From: Mesorhizobium sp. NFR06
Lineage (GTDB): Bacteria; Pseudomonadota; Alphaproteobacteria; Rhizobiales; Rhizobiaceae
Direction of reading: 5' to 3'
Assembly (NCBI RefSeq): GCF_900115245.1
Contig: NZ_FOVT01000004.1
Location: 1-64,000, forward strand
DNA length: 64,000 nucleotides
Shown: positions 43,525-53,219 of the stretch, piece after piece
Position numbering within the stretch: position 1 is the first letter of the stretch
Layout of the letters: every line of letters begins with the position of its first letter
Made by a program: the position numbers and the translations under genes
Notes under the pieces: model-generated
Database searches by the model: none
What the model saw: the letters and a program-made list of their open reading frames with translations, nothing else
Told to the model about the DNA's origin: nothing

Positions 43525-44334
43525 ATGCCTGCACGATCAACCACCAAACCCGATTTCCCCTGGTGGCTGGCCGCCGCGGCCGTCCTCGCACTCGCTGCCG
43601 CCCTCGCCATTGCTTCCAGCGACCTCTACGGCGAAGTCTTCGCAACCGTCGCCAAGGGCATCGGCATCACCGTCTTCGTCACTGGGGTCGCCTTCGCGCT
43701 CGCTTCCGCGCTGGGGCTCGGCATCGCGCTGATGGCGCTGTCAGGCTCGCCCTGGCTGCGCCAGATCGCGCGCTTCTATGTCGAGATCATCCGCGGTGTG
43801 CCGATCCTGGTGCTTTTGTTCTGGATCGCCTTTGCCGGCGCGCCGGCCTTCGTCGCTGCCTGGAACGCGCTGACCGCTCCGCTGCAAAGCGCCGGGCTCA
43901 TGGGCGAACTCCTGGTGCGCGATGTTTCGCTTTTGTGGCGCGCCGTCATGGCGCTGACCATCGGCTATTCGGCCTTCATCTCGGAGGTGTTCCGGGCCGG
44001 CATCCAGTCGGTGGAGAAAGGCCAGATCGAAGCCGCCAAGGCGCTTGGCCTGTCACGGGTGCAGCGCTTCCGGCTGATCGTGTTTCCGCAGGCGACCCGC
44101 ACCATCCTGCCGCCGCTCGGCAACGATTTCGTCGCCATGGTCAAGGATTCCTCGCTGGTCTCGGTGCTCGGCGTCGCCGACATCACCCAGATGGGCAAGG
44201 TCTACGCCGCCGGCTCGTTCCGCTTCTTCGAGACCTATTCGATCGTCGCCTACATCTACCTGATCCTGACGGTCGGCCTGTCGCTGGCGCTGAGAGCGCT
44301 GGAGCAGCGGCTGCGCCGGCGGCATCGGGAATAG
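43525..44334 (+). CDS. Amino-acid ABC transporter permease
   Basis: A 269-residue inner-membrane permease of the HisMQ/GlnP type with about five helices. IIRGVPILVLLFWIAF is typical for the family. The EAA-loop is IEAAKALGLSRVQRFRLIVF, followed by LPPLGNDFVAMVKDSSLVS. The ATG at 43525 is preferred to the TTG one codon earlier. It presumably works with the binding protein upstream; a second permease and the ATPase are not encoded nearby. Confidence 0.92.
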   Translation: MPARSTTKPDFPWWLAAAAVLALAAALAIASSDLYGEVFATVAKGIGITVFVTGVAFALASALGLGIALMALSGSPWLRQIARFYVEIIRGVPILVLLFWIAFAGAPAFVAAWNALTAPLQSAGLMGELLVRDVSLLWRAVMALTIGYSAFISEVFRAGIQSVEKGQIEAAKALGLSRVQRFRLIVFPQATRTILPPLGNDFVAMVKDSSLVSVLGVADITQMGKVYAAGSFRFFETYSIVAYIYLILTVGLSLALRALEQRLRRRHRE

Positions 44335-44392
44335 CCGCCGGGACAAGTCCGCGCTACGATCTCCGCGGATCGCCAGCTGCGGAGCAAGAGGA

Positions 44393-45043
44393 ATGAATTT
44401 CGACAAAGCCAACGCGGCGCTGGATTCCGTCTACACGGCCGACACGCCGGAGGCGCTCGCCAAGGCCTATGCCGACTGGGCGGCGACCTATGACAGCGAG
44501 ACCGCCTCGCTCGGCTATCTCCTGCCGTTCCTGATCACCGCCTGGGTGGCGCGGCACGTGCCGGCGGGCGAAGGCCCGCTGCTCGACGCCGGCTGCGGCA
44601 CCGGCCTGTCGGGGCCGTCGCTCAAGGCGCTCGGCTACGGCGACATCGCCGGGCTCGATCTTTCCGACGACATGCTGAAGCTTGCCGGCAGCCGCCAGGC
44701 CGACAACAAGCCGGCCTATGGCGAGCTGAAGAAGGCGATGCTCGGCGGCCCGCTGCCCTGGCCCGACCGGCATTTCCGCGCCTTCTTCTCGACCGGCGTC
44801 TTCACCATCGGCCACGCGCCGGCGTCCGGCCTGCACGAACTGGTGCGCATCACCCGAAGTGGCGGCCACGCCATCTTCACCGTGCGCGACCAGGTGTTCG
44901 AGCGCGGCGGGTTCCAGGCGGTGTTCGACGAGCTGACGCAGGCGAGAAAATGGCGCTTGACCGAGCAGAGCCCATGGTTCCGCTGCTACGCGATCGGCGA
45001 TCCGGAAGCGCTTGTGAAGACGTTCGTGTTCGAGGTGGTGTGA
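44393..45043 (+). CDS. Class I SAM-dependent methyltransferase
   Basis: A 216-residue Rossmann-fold methyltransferase. Motif I is LLDAGCGTGLSGPSLKALG, the acidic residue after strand 2 is in IAGLDLSDDML, and post-I LPWPDRHFRAFFSTGVFTI and motif III HELVRITRSGGHAIFTV are present. The N-terminal AKAYADWAATYDSE is the pattern of UbiE/Williams-Beuren-type methyltransferases. The substrate is unknown. The start is ATG 44393, after aagaggaatg; it is a single gene. Confidence 0.88.
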   Translation: MNFDKANAALDSVYTADTPEALAKAYADWAATYDSETASLGYLLPFLITAWVARHVPAGEGPLLDAGCGTGLSGPSLKALGYGDIAGLDLSDDMLKLAGSRQADNKPAYGELKKAMLGGPLPWPDRHFRAFFSTGVFTIGHAPASGLHELVRITRSGGHAIFTVRDQVFERGGFQAVFDELTQARKWRLTEQSPWFRCYAIGDPEALVKTFVFEVV

Positions 45044-45128
45044 GGCGCGAGTTCCCCTTCTCCCACAAGGGGAGAAGGGGAAGTCGCGCTAATTGCCGAA
45101 AAGCCAAAACATTGCTATCTACCCCGGC

Positions 45129-45245
45129 ATGGAAAAGCTTTTCAGCGATCCGGCCTATAAAGGTTTCGTGCTGCAGGACAGAAAGCGCCTGCCGTCGCGT
45201 TTCTCCGCGCGCGTCTGCGGCGCGCTCACCAGCCGACTTAGCTGA
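45129..45245 (+). CDS. Possible 38-residue small protein upstream of leuC
   Basis: A short open frame, MEKLFSDPAYKGFVLQDRKR then LPSRFSARVCGALTSRLS, in the 270-bp gap before leuC. It is basic, with no transmembrane helix. Codon use looks like that of the neighbouring genes, but there is no clear ribosome-binding site. It is not leucine-rich enough to be a classical attenuation leader. It may be a real small protein or chance. Confidence 0.3.
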   Translation: MEKLFSDPAYKGFVLQDRKRLPSRFSARVCGALTSRLS

Positions 45246-45317
45246 GCCGACTGATCGCAGTCGTCGCGCCGGACTGCCGGCGTCCTTTGCCATTCTCATA
45301 TCGACGGATTTACGCAC

Positions 45318-46727
45318 ATGAGCGCACCGCGCACCCTCTACGACAAGATCTTCGACGACCACACGGTCGACCGCCAGGACGACGGCACCTGCCTGCTCTA
45401 TATCGACCGGCACCTTGTCCACGAAGTCACCAGCCCGCAGGCCTTCGAAGGCCTGCGCATGAGCGGCCGCAAGGTCCGGCATCCGGAAAAGACGCTGGCC
45501 GTGGTCGACCACAACGTGCCGACCTCGCCCGAGCGCAAGTTCGGCATCAAGAACGAGGAAAGCCGCATCCAGGTCGAGGCGCTGGCCAGGAACGCCAAGG
45601 ATTTCGGCATCGAATATTATTCCGAGAACGATATCCGCCAGGGCATCGTCCACATCATCGGGCCCGAGCAGGGCTTCACGCTGCCCGGCATGACCATCGT
45701 CTGCGGCGACAGCCACACCTCCACGCACGGTGCCTTTGGAGCATTGGCACATGGCATAGGCACGTCCGAGGTCGAGCATGTGCTCGCCACCCAGACGCTG
45801 ATCCAGCGTAAGGCCAAGAACATGCTGGTGCGCGTCGACGGCCAGTTGCCGGAAGGCGTCACCGCCAAGGACATCATCCTCGCCATCATCGGCGAGATCG
45901 GCACCGCCGGCGGCACGGGCTATGTCATCGAATATGCCGGCGAAGCGATCCGCTCGCTGTCGATGGAAGGCCGCATGACGATCTGCAACATGTCGATCGA
46001 GGGTGGCGCCCGCGCCGGCCTGATCGCGCCGGACGAGACGACCTTCGCCTATGTCAAGGACAAGCCGCGGGCGCCGAAAGGCGCGGCATGGGATGCCGCC
46101 CTTGCCTATTGGAAGACGCTGCAGTCGGACGAAGGCGCGCATTTCGACAAGGTCGTCGTGCTCGACGCGCAAAAACTGCCGCCGATCGTCTCCTGGGGCT
46201 CCTCGCCCGAGGATGTCGTCTCGGTGCAGGGCATCGTGCCCAATCCGGAAGAGATTGCGGACGAGAACAAGCGCACCTCGAAGATCCGCGCGCTCGACTA
46301 TATGGGCCTGACCCCGGGAACCAAGATCACCGACATCGAACTCGACCGCGTGTTCATCGGCTCCTGCACCAATGGCCGCATCGAGGATCTGCGCGCCGCC
46401 GCCAAGGTGGTCGAGGGCAAGAAGGTCAATCCGCGCGTCAACGCCATGATCGTGCCGGGCTCCGGCCTGGTCAAGGAGCAGGCGGAAGCCGAAGGCCTCG
46501 ACAAGATCTTCGTCGCCGCCGGTTTCGACTGGCGCGAGCCGGGCTGCTCGATGTGCCTGGCCATGAACGACGACCGGCTGAAGCCGCATGAGCGCTGCGC
46601 CTCGACCTCGAACCGCAATTTCGAGGGCCGGCAGGGTTTCAAGGGCCGCACCCATCTGGTGTCGCCGGCCATGGCGGCGGCGGCCGCGATCGCCGGTCAC
46701 TTCGTCGACATCCGCGACTGGAAATAG
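45318..46727 (+). CDS. leuC: 3-isopropylmalate dehydratase large subunit
   Basis: Isomerises 2- to 3-isopropylmalate in leucine synthesis, with LeuD. It has 469 residues of the aconitase superfamily. The [4Fe-4S] cysteines are in [14 protein letters not shown] and [13 protein letters not shown]. Substrate motifs [21 protein letters not shown] and [11 protein letters not shown] are present. The start is ATG 45318. leuD is not adjacent, and a terminator follows directly. Confidence 0.97.
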   Translation: MSAPRTLYDKIFDDHTVDRQDDGTCLLYIDRHLVHEVTSPQAFEGLRMSGRKVRHPEKTLAVVDHNVPTSPERKFGIKNEESRIQVEALARNAKDFGIEYYSENDIRQGIVHIIGPEQGFTLPGMTIVCGDSHTSTHGAFGALAHGIGTSEVEHVLATQTLIQRKAKNMLVRVDGQLPEGVTAKDIILAIIGEIGTAGGTGYVIEYAGEAIRSLSMEGRMTICNMSIEGGARAGLIAPDETTFAYVKDKPRAPKGAAWDAALAYWKTLQSDEGAHFDKVVVLDAQKLPPIVSWGSSPEDVVSVQGIVPNPEEIADENKRTSKIRALDYMGLTPGTKITDIELDRVFIGSCTNGRIEDLRAAAKVVEGKKVNPRVNAMIVPGSGLVKEQAEAEGLDKIFVAAGFDWREPGCSMCLAMNDDRLKPHERCASTSNRNFEGRQGFKGRTHLVSPAMAAAAAIAGHFVDIRDWK

Positions 46728-46743
46728 TCGCCGGCTTCAGATG

Positions 46744-46778
46744 AAAAGGCCCGGATCGCGGCGCGATCCGGGCCTTTT
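46744..46778. terminator. Bidirectional terminator between leuC and the convergent gene
   Basis: A perfect 16-bp stem (46744-46759 and 46763-46778) with a 3-bp loop. The arms begin with aaaa and end with tttt, so a T tract exists on both strands. It lies 17 bp after leuC and 12 bp after the stop of the convergent minus-strand gene. Confidence 0.9.
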
Positions 46779-46789
46779 GCCTGCCGCGC

Positions 46790-47098
46790 TCAGCTGCGGC
46801 GAATAATCTCGTGGAATTCCTCGCGCCGGCCGGGCTCGTCGACGGCGACGACCAAGGCCAGCTTGCGCTCGTCGAAGATCTTGAACCACTCGTCCCACTC
46901 CACAAGGTCGTAACCGCCGGCGTTGATCGTACGCTCGGGGCGGTCGGTGTCCTCATAGGCGTTCTGGCCAAAAACCAGGCGCAGCATGGGTTGGGTTCCG
47001 GCCGCGGGCGACACGTCGACGATCGCCGGAAAGCCGGCGCGCGCCGCCGCCCAGGAGCGGATTTCATCGTGATCCGTCAAAGTGATCGTGTCGGCCAT
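46790..47098 (-). CDS. Conserved hypothetical protein, 102 residues
   Basis: A small acidic cytosolic protein (MADTITLTDHDEIRSWAAAR; LVEWDEWFKIFDERKLALVV). I do not recognise a family beyond similarity in style to rhizobial proteins of this size. The ATG at 47098 follows ggagacaattctg on the minus strand, a good ribosome-binding site. It shares its terminator with leuC. Confidence 0.7.
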   Translation of the reverse strand: MADTITLTDHDEIRSWAAARAGFPAIVDVSPAAGTQPMLRLVFGQNAYEDTDRPERTINAGGYDLVEWDEWFKIFDERKLALVVAVDEPGRREEFHEIIRRS

Positions 47099-47165
47099 CA
47101 GAATTGTCTCCTGATTGGCGTCTCCTGTTTGGCCGGACAACGTCGTTCGCGCGCGCCGGTTCCGC

Positions 47166-47275
47166 TAGAGCGTTTCACCGTTTCACGGAAACGGCGAACC
47201 GTTCTATCTCTTTGTTTTGACGCAATTCCGGACGGAAAACCGCACACACTTTTCCTGGAATTGCTCTCGCTGATG
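47166..47275. repeat. Rhizobial intergenic repeat (family E, copy 1)
   Basis: About 110 bp running from gcgtttcaccgtttcacgg through tctttgttttgacgcaattc to cttttcctggaattgct. A close second copy is at 49276-49382, with partial copies at 61541-61577 and 12070-12143. The caattccgg / cctggaattg parts are inverted. It lies between the minus-strand small gene and the GGDEF gene. Confidence 0.75.
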
Positions 47276-47362
47276 CAACGGAAACCGGGCAGCGCTTAAC
47301 CGCTTGTTTGGGCTTGCGTCTTAGTATTTCCCCTTGGGTAAGTAGGGGAAAGTCGCAGTCGT

Positions 47363-48556
47363 TTGGACACCGGTCTGCTCATAGCGCTGCTCAATCCAAC
47401 GATAGCGCTGGCGCTCGGCGCTGCGTTTGCCGTGCTGTGGTTTCATCAGCGCCATCGCCCGTATCTGGCTGTGCTGGCCGCGAGCTACTGCCTGTCGGCT
47501 CCGGGCTTCCTGCTGCAATATTTCACGCTCCCGGTCGGCGTGGTGCTGACCAAGCTGATTTCCAACGTCTGCTTCACGATAGCGGCCTGCTGTCTTTCAG
47601 GCGCGGTCGTCGCTCGCCATGGGCGGCGCGTGCCTTATGTCGGCATCTTTGTCGCGACCGGCGGCGGGCTTGCCACGTTTATGTGGTTCATGTTCGTCCA
47701 GCCGGACCTTACTTGGCGCGTGCTTGGGATGAATTTCGGCTTCGGCGCGCTCAGCCTGCTGGTCGCGGCCGAGCTGAGAACGGTGCGCAGCAACGGTCCG
47801 ACCGAAAAGATCCTTTTCGTGCTGTCGCTGCTTTCGGGATTGAACTTCATCGTTCGCACCCTGATCGTCGTCATCGCGCATGGGCCGTTCCCGACCTATG
47901 ACGGCTTCTACGGCTCGTCCTATTGGACGACGGCGCTGCTCTCGCATGCGCTCATGTCGCTGCTCATCGCGCTTTGCCTGTTCACGGCCGCGGCGCTCGA
48001 TGTGATGCGGGCACTGAAGGCGGAGACCCATACCGATCCGCTCTCGGGCATCCTCAACCGCCGCGGCTTCGAGGAGCGGGCGACGCTTTTGCTCGATCAG
48101 TGCGGCAAGGCCGGATTTCCGGTCGCCCTGGTGCTGGCGGACCTCGATCACTTCAAGGCGCTGAACGACCGGCACGGGCATGAGGCAGGCGACCGGGTTA
48201 TTGCCGATTTCGCCGCCAAGCTGCGTTCCGCCACCGGCGCGCGCGGGGCCGCGGGCCGCATCGGCGGCGAAGAATTCGCCGTGCTTCTGCCGATCAGCGA
48301 TCTTGCTTCGGCAAGGCTCTTTGCCGAAGCGATCCGCACTTTCTATTCGACAGGCGCGATCGACGGCCTACCGCCCGGCACCAGGGTCACGGCGAGCTTC
48401 GGCGTCGCCGCCCGCACCGGCAAGGAAGGGCTGATGCCGTTGATGCGACGCGCCGACGAGGCGCTCTACAAGGCCAAGAAGAACGGCCGCGACAGCGTCC
48501 GTCTCTCTTACGAGCGGCCCGAGACCGCGGTCGTTGCCGAGCCGCTCACCGGCTGA
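47363..48556 (+). CDS. Membrane-bound GGDEF diguanylate cyclase
   Basis: A 397-residue protein with six or so N-terminal membrane helices (residues 1-210) and a C-terminal GGDEF domain. The domain has ADLDHFKALNDRHGHEAGD and the active-site motif GRIGGEEFAVLLP, so c-di-GMP synthesis is likely. The RxxD inhibitory site expected five residues before GGEEF is not present (RSATGARGAAGR), so product inhibition may be weak. The start is a TTG at 47363; no ATG fits the first helix. The sensory input is unknown. Confidence 0.87.
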   Translation: MDTGLLIALLNPTIALALGAAFAVLWFHQRHRPYLAVLAASYCLSAPGFLLQYFTLPVGVVLTKLISNVCFTIAACCLSGAVVARHGRRVPYVGIFVATGGGLATFMWFMFVQPDLTWRVLGMNFGFGALSLLVAAELRTVRSNGPTEKILFVLSLLSGLNFIVRTLIVVIAHGPFPTYDGFYGSSYWTTALLSHALMSLLIALCLFTAAALDVMRALKAETHTDPLSGILNRRGFEERATLLLDQCGKAGFPVALVLADLDHFKALNDRHGHEAGDRVIADFAAKLRSATGARGAAGRIGGEEFAVLLPISDLASARLFAEAIRTFYSTGAIDGLPPGTRVTASFGVAARTGKEGLMPLMRRADEALYKAKKNGRDSVRLSYERPETAVVAEPLTG

Positions 48557-48713
48557 GGCATGTCTACGGACAGAATGCTGCGGCGGACAGAAGGCTGCGG
48601 CGGTCGCGGACTAGGCTTTGCCGGCCTTTTGCGGCGCGCCGCCGCTCTACGAAGCCAACAATGCCGGCCGCGACTGCGTCCGCGTTATCAGGCGCGGCGC
48701 ATGGCGACGGCGC

Positions 48714-49067
48714 TCAACGGCAAGGGCTGAGATTGGGCATCTCGCCATCGGAAAGCCCGTACATATAGGAACGGCCCTTCACCAGCACCGGCGGCTGGTA
48801 GCAGCCGGGCGCGCCGGCATCGTCCGAATCATAGATCACATCGGGCTGTTCGGCACCGGTGTATTCGGAAAGTTTTTTCGCGAGCTTGCCCTCGCCGACG
48901 ATGATGCGCTTGTAGCCGGCGGCGCTGTCGATGACGAGATTGCCGAAGGAATCTGCATAGACGCGGTCATGATGGCGCAAGCCGGCTTCGGCTGGCATGG
49001 CGATCGCGGTGGCGAGCGCCGCCAACGTGACGGCCGCGAAGCTCGCCCGCACTGATTTCGAACGCAT
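48714..49067 (-). CDS. Secreted hypothetical protein, 117 residues
   Basis: The signal peptide SFAAVTLAALATAIAMPAEA is followed by a mature region of about 88 residues with HDRVYADSFGNLVIDSAAG, then KRIIVGEGKLAKKLSEY and two cysteines (GAPGCYQPP; NLSPC). The family is not recognised. A CtrA-type box lies about 57 bp upstream of the ATG, so expression may follow the cell cycle. Confidence 0.72.
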   Translation of the reverse strand: MRSKSVRASFAAVTLAALATAIAMPAEAGLRHHDRVYADSFGNLVIDSAAGYKRIIVGEGKLAKKLSEYTGAEQPDVIYDSDDAGAPGCYQPPVLVKGRSYMYGLSDGEMPNLSPCR

Positions 49068-49407
49068 GTCGCTCTCCTTTGTCGGCGCGAGAGATCGCGC
49101 CCGAAACGGGTTCGAATCAGAAATTAACTCTTTCTTAACCTTTGTTAAGAGGCGGCGCGGTTTCGGTGCCGCTTGTTAAGGAACATGGTTAATTTTCGAG
49201 AGCCGGGTTCTCTGGCGGCGGGGCGGTCGTGGAGCCGGGCTGACTCCGGGTGAAGTTGATCTTGCGCCGGCGCATGGCTACAGCGGTCCGCCGCTTCACG
49301 GAAACGGCGACCACCTATCTCTTTGTTTTGATGCAATTCCGGGCCGAAAACCGTTTCACACTTTTCCTGGAATTGCTGTAGCGTGCCGCGCACGAAAGGG
49401 GCAGCGT
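49068..49407. other. Intergenic region between two divergent small envelope genes
   Basis: About 340 bp. The left part holds the CtrA-like box and several TTAA motifs, and the right part, 49276-49382, is a family E repeat (copy 2: gcttcacggaaacggcg to cttttcctggaattgctg). No coding sequence is seen. Confidence 0.6.
49124..49140. promoter_or_regulatory. CtrA-like binding box
   Basis: TTAA at 49124-49127 and TTAAC at 49135-49139, separated by exactly seven bases, match the alphaproteobacterial CtrA consensus TTAA-N7-TTAAC. The box lies about 57 bp upstream of the minus-strand secreted protein gene. More TTAA half sites follow at about 49145 and 49190. Confidence 0.55.
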
Positions 49408-49899
49408 ATGAGCTTTGGCCACACGGTTCGGGTGTCGATCACCATCCCGCTGCTTCTTGCGGCTGCGGCCTGTGTGTCGCAGGACAACGCGCCGAAGGCG
49501 GCGAATGCCGCGCCGCCTGCGATCTCGCCTGCGCCAGTCCAGCAGTCCACTGCACCCACCGCGCCGCCCGTACCAACAATGTCTCCGACAAAAACTGCCA
49601 AGACTCCCGCAGCGCCTGCGCCACCCGCAACCAAGATCATCACCGACCTTACCGTGCCGCGATCCGGCGTCGGCACGGCCACCTACAGATGCGGCAATGG
49701 CGGCATGATCACTATCCAGAATCTTGGCTCGTCGCTGCGCGTGGTCCGGCCGGATGGCACGACCGAGGAGTTTGCGGCCTCGCCCGCCAATCAGAGCAGC
49801 CGCTACCAGGAAGCGGCGACACATGACGCAATCGTGATCGACGGTCGCGAAGCGCTGGTGATGAAGAGGGGATCCACCCCGCAGACCTGCAAAAGGTAG
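49408..49899 (+). CDS. Lipoprotein with MliC-like C-terminal domain
   Basis: A 163-residue lipoprotein. The lipobox is LLLAAAAC, followed by an Ala/Pro/Thr-rich tether of about 50 residues. The C-terminal domain (TATYRCGNGGMITIQNLG; SPANQSSRYQEAATHDAIVI; GSTPQTCKR) has the YxC...sRY...C pattern of MliC-type lysozyme inhibitors, with two Cys able to pair. The match is by pattern only, so the inhibitor role is an inference. The start is ATG 49408. It is probably anchored in the outer membrane. Confidence 0.7.
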   Translation: MSFGHTVRVSITIPLLLAAAACVSQDNAPKAANAAPPAISPAPVQQSTAPTAPPVPTMSPTKTAKTPAAPAPPATKIITDLTVPRSGVGTATYRCGNGGMITIQNLGSSLRVVRPDGTTEEFAASPANQSSRYQEAATHDAIVIDGREALVMKRGSTPQTCKR

Positions 49900-50017
49900 C
49901 GCTGTTTATTGCACTGCAGCGAACTCTGCGCCGGCTTCGAAACAGCCGCTAATCGATTGAAGCAAGAAGCCGCCAATTTGTCAGACTAAATGACTTTTCC
50001 AAAACGATTTTCCGGCT

Positions 50018-50046
50018 TTGACGCGGTGCAAAAAGAGCATTAGAAA
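50018..50046 (+). promoter_or_regulatory. Promoter of the sdh operon
   Basis: TTGACG at 50018-50023, an exact 17-bp spacer, and TAGAAA at 50041-50046. This is a good vegetative promoter about 80 bp upstream of the sdhC ATG, in a locally AT-rich spacer. Confidence 0.65.
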
Positions 50047-50124
50047 CCGGCTGTCCGGAGCCATATATGAGCGGGGAAAAAGCCGCGCTCGGTCGCGGCT
50101 CCAGGATGCCGAACTGGGGGAGCC

Positions 50125-50550
50125 ATGAGCAAGTCACCAGCCACCCGCGCAGTTGCCAGACGTGAGCGGCCGCTCTCGCCGCATCTGACGGTCTACCGGC
50201 CGCCGATCACCATGACGATGTCGATCATTCATCGCATCACCGGCGGCGCGCTTTATTTCGGCACGCTGCTGGTGGCGGCATGGCTGATCGCCGCTTCGAC
50301 CTCGCAGGCCGCTTTCGACTGGGTCAACTGGGCCTTCGGCTCCTGGCTCGGCCGGCTGGTTCTGTTCGGCTATACCTGGGCACTGATGCACCACATGCTG
50401 GGCGGGTTGCGCCACCTCGTCTGGGACACCGGAACGGGGCTCGAAAAACACACCGCCTCGAAGATCGCCTGGGCGACGCTCGCCGGCTCGATCGTGCTCA
50501 CCCTTCTGATCTGGATCGCCGGCTACATGGCGCGGGGAGGCCTGGTATGA
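50125..50550 (+). CDS. sdhC: Succinate dehydrogenase cytochrome b556 subunit
   Basis: A membrane anchor of complex II that binds haem b and ubiquinone. It has 141 residues and three helices. [20 protein letters not shown] and [13 protein letters not shown] are the family signature; the haem-ligand His is expected in [17 protein letters not shown]. The start is ATG 50125, preceded by ctgggggagcc. Its stop overlaps the sdhD ATG. Confidence 0.96.
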   Translation: MSKSPATRAVARRERPLSPHLTVYRPPITMTMSIIHRITGGALYFGTLLVAAWLIAASTSQAAFDWVNWAFGSWLGRLVLFGYTWALMHHMLGGLRHLVWDTGTGLEKHTASKIAWATLAGSIVLTLLIWIAGYMARGGLV

Positions 50551-50942
50551 GCGGCAACGACATCGATATGCGCACGCCGCTCGGCAAGGTGCGCGGCCTG
50601 GGTTCGGCCCGCGAGGGCACGCAGCATTTCTGGCGCCAGCGGCTGACGGCGATCGCCAACATCCCGCTGGTCCTGTTCTTCGTCGGCTTCCTGATCGCCG
50701 TCAACGGCCACGGCTACACGGACGTGCGGGCGGCGCTCGCCAATCCCTTCGTGGCGCTGATGCTGGCGCTGGTGCTGATTTCCGGCCTCTACCACATGCG
50801 GCTCGGCATGCAGGTCATCATCGAGGACTATGTGCATGGCGAAGGCATGAAGCTGGCGCTCATCGCCCTCAACATCTTCTTTGCGGTGGCAGTCGGCGTA
50901 GCTTCGCTGTTTGCCCTGCTCAAACTGGCATTCGGAGGCTGA
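50547..50942 (+). CDS. sdhD: Succinate dehydrogenase hydrophobic membrane anchor
   Basis: The second membrane anchor of complex II, with 131 residues and three helices. [20 protein letters not shown] is the conserved N-terminus, and [19 protein letters not shown] contains the haem- and quinone-site residues. It overlaps sdhC by 4 bp (ATGA) and ends 4 bp before the sdhA start. Confidence 0.95.
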   Translation: MSGNDIDMRTPLGKVRGLGSAREGTQHFWRQRLTAIANIPLVLFFVGFLIAVNGHGYTDVRAALANPFVALMLALVLISGLYHMRLGMQVIIEDYVHGEGMKLALIALNIFFAVAVGVASLFALLKLAFGG

Positions 50943-50946
50943 AGTC

Positions 50947-52782
50947 TTGGCCAATGCAAACACCGCCAACGCGGCTTCCGCCTACACCTTTGTCGACCAC
51001 AAATTCGACGTCGTGATCGTCGGCGCCGGCGGCGCCGGCCTGCGCGCCACGCTCGGCATGGCCGAGCAGGGGCTGCGCACCGCCTGCATCACCAAGGTTT
51101 TTCCGACGCGCTCGCACACGGTGGCCGCGCAAGGCGGCATCGCCGCCTCGCTCTCCAACATGGGCCCGGATTCCTGGCAGTGGCATATGTACGACACCGT
51201 CAAGGGCTCGGACTGGCTGGGCGATGTCGACGCCATGGAATACATGGTGCGCGAGGCGCCGGCGGCGGTCTACGAGCTCGAGCATTACGGCGTGCCTTTC
51301 TCGCGTACCGAAGAGGGCAAGATCTACCAGCGGCCTTTCGGCGGCCACATGATGAACTATGGCGACGGTCCGCCGGTGCAGCGCACCTGCGCCGCGGCCG
51401 ACCGCACCGGCCATGCCATCCTGCACACGCTCTATGGCCAGTCGCTCAAGAACAACGCGCAGTTCTTTATCGAGTATTTCGCGCTCGACCTGATCATGGA
51501 GCCTGACGGCACCTGCACCGGCGTGGTGGCATGGAACCTCGACGACGGAACCATACACCGCTTCTCGGCCAAGATGGTGGTGCTGGCGACCGGCGGCTAC
51601 GGCCGCTCCTATTTCTCCGCCACGTCGGCGCATACCTGTACCGGCGACGGCGGCGGCATGGCGGCCCGCGCCGGGTTGCCTTTGCAGGACATGGAGTTCG
51701 TGCAGTTCCATCCGACCGGCATCTATGGCGCCGGCTGCCTGATCACCGAAGGCGCGCGCGGCGAGGGCGGCTACCTCGTCAACTCCGAGGGCGAGCGCTT
51801 CATGGAGCGCTACGCGCCGTCGGCCAAGGACCTTGCCTCGCGCGACGTGGTCTCGCGCTGCATGACGCTGGAAATCCGCGAGGGCCGCGGCGTGGGCAAG
51901 AACAAGGATCACATCTTCCTGCATCTCGACCATCTCGATCCGGCCGTGCTGCACGAGCGGCTGCCCGGTATTTCGGAGTCGGCCAAGATCTTTGCCGGCG
52001 TCGACCTCACCAAGGAGCCGATCCCGGTGCTGCCGACGGTGCACTACAACATGGGCGGCGTGCCGACCAATTATTGGGGCGAGGCGCTCAATCCGACCGC
52101 CGAGAATCCCGATCGCGTGTCGCCCGGCCTGATGGCGGTGGGCGAGGCCGGCTGCGCCTCGGTGCATGGCGCCAACCGCCTGGGCTCGAATTCGCTCATC
52201 GACCTCGTCGTGTTCGGCCGCGCCGCGGCGCTGCGCGCCGGCCAGGTCATCGACCGCAAGTCGGCGATCCCTTCGCCCAATCAGCAATCGGTCGACAAGA
52301 TCATGGACCGGTTCGACAAGCTCCGTCACGCCAACGGCTCGACGCCGACGGCCAGCTTGCGCGAAAAGATGCAGCGCGCGATGCAGGAAGACGCGGCGGT
52401 CTTCCGCACCCAGGAATCACTCGAGAACGGCTGCAAGCGCATCTCGCAAATCTGGGGCGAGCTCAAGGACATCAAGGTCTTCGACCGCTCGATGATCTGG
52501 AACTCCGATCTGGTCGAGACGCTGGAGCTCGAAAACCTGATGGTCAACGCCATCACAACGGTCTACGGCGCCGAGGCGCGCAAGGAGAGCCGCGGCGCGC
52601 ATGCCCGCGAAGATTTCTCGGCCCGCGACGACGCCAACTGGCGCAAGCACACGCTGGCCCGCGTCAGCGAGGACGGCAAGGTCACACTGTCCTACCGGCC
52701 GGTGCACACCGAGCCGCTGCTGGCTGAGAAGGACGGCGGGATCAGCCTGGCCAAGATCGCACCGAAGGCCAGGGTGTATTGA
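50947..52782 (+). CDS. sdhA: Succinate dehydrogenase flavoprotein subunit
   Basis: The catalytic subunit that oxidises succinate to fumarate. It has 611 residues. [20 protein letters not shown] binds FAD, the covalent-FAD His is in [13 protein letters not shown], and the active site is around [35 protein letters not shown] closes the capping domain. I use the TTG at 50947, because GGAGG lies eight bases upstream and the preceding ATG (50911) is inside sdhD. Confidence 0.96.
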   Translation: MANANTANAASAYTFVDHKFDVVIVGAGGAGLRATLGMAEQGLRTACITKVFPTRSHTVAAQGGIAASLSNMGPDSWQWHMYDTVKGSDWLGDVDAMEYMVREAPAAVYELEHYGVPFSRTEEGKIYQRPFGGHMMNYGDGPPVQRTCAAADRTGHAILHTLYGQSLKNNAQFFIEYFALDLIMEPDGTCTGVVAWNLDDGTIHRFSAKMVVLATGGYGRSYFSATSAHTCTGDGGGMAARAGLPLQDMEFVQFHPTGIYGAGCLITEGARGEGGYLVNSEGERFMERYAPSAKDLASRDVVSRCMTLEIREGRGVGKNKDHIFLHLDHLDPAVLHERLPGISESAKIFAGVDLTKEPIPVLPTVHYNMGGVPTNYWGEALNPTAENPDRVSPGLMAVGEAGCASVHGANRLGSNSLIDLVVFGRAAALRAGQVIDRKSAIPSPNQQSVDKIMDRFDKLRHANGSTPTASLREKMQRAMQEDAAVFRTQESLENGCKRISQIWGELKDIKVFDRSMIWNSDLVETLELENLMVNAITTVYGAEARKESRGAHAREDFSARDDANWRKHTLARVSEDGKVTLSYRPVHTEPLLAEKDGGISLAKIAPKARVY

Positions 52783-52784
52783 CG

Positions 52785-53219
52785 ATGGCGCCGGCGGCCG
52801 CGGGATATTCCGGCACACCCCTTCCGGCCAAGCTCGGCCTGAGGGACGGCATGGTCGCGGCCTTCATCGCGCTGCCGCCGGAACTCAATGAGCTGACAGA
52901 GGCCGTGTCCTTTGCCGGCGTCGATCGGCTGTCCAGCTGGTTGGCGATCTCGGGCAGCCAAAAATACGATGCCGTGCACGCCTTCACCCGGCGGCGCGCA
53001 GAGATCGAGGACGGCCTTGCCGGCATCGAGGCGGCGATCAAGCGCGACGGCATGGTCTGGGTGTCCTGGCCGAAGCAGGCCTCGAAGGTCGCCACCGACG
53101 TAACCGAGGGCGTCATCCGGTCGGAGGCGCTGAAGCGCGACCTGGTCGACGTCAAGGTCGCCGCCGTGAATGAAATCTGGTCCGGGCTGAAGCTCGTCAT
53201 CCGAAAGGACCGCAGGTAA
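52785..53219 (+). CDS. DUF3052-like protein inserted between sdhA and sdhB
   Basis: A 144-residue cytosolic protein. The N-terminal [20 protein letters not shown] is the hallmark of DUF3052-type proteins of unknown function. The rest ([53 protein letters not shown]) fits the same small domain. The ATG at 52785 is 2 bp after the sdhA stop, and its own stop overlaps the sdhB ATG (TAATG), so it is translated as part of the sdh operon. A role in complex II assembly or regulation is possible but unsupported. Confidence 0.82.
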   Translation: MAPAAAGYSGTPLPAKLGLRDGMVAAFIALPPELNELTEAVSFAGVDRLSSWLAISGSQKYDAVHAFTRRRAEIEDGLAGIEAAIKRDGMVWVSWPKQASKVATDVTEGVIRSEALKRDLVDVKVAAVNEIWSGLKLVIRKDRR

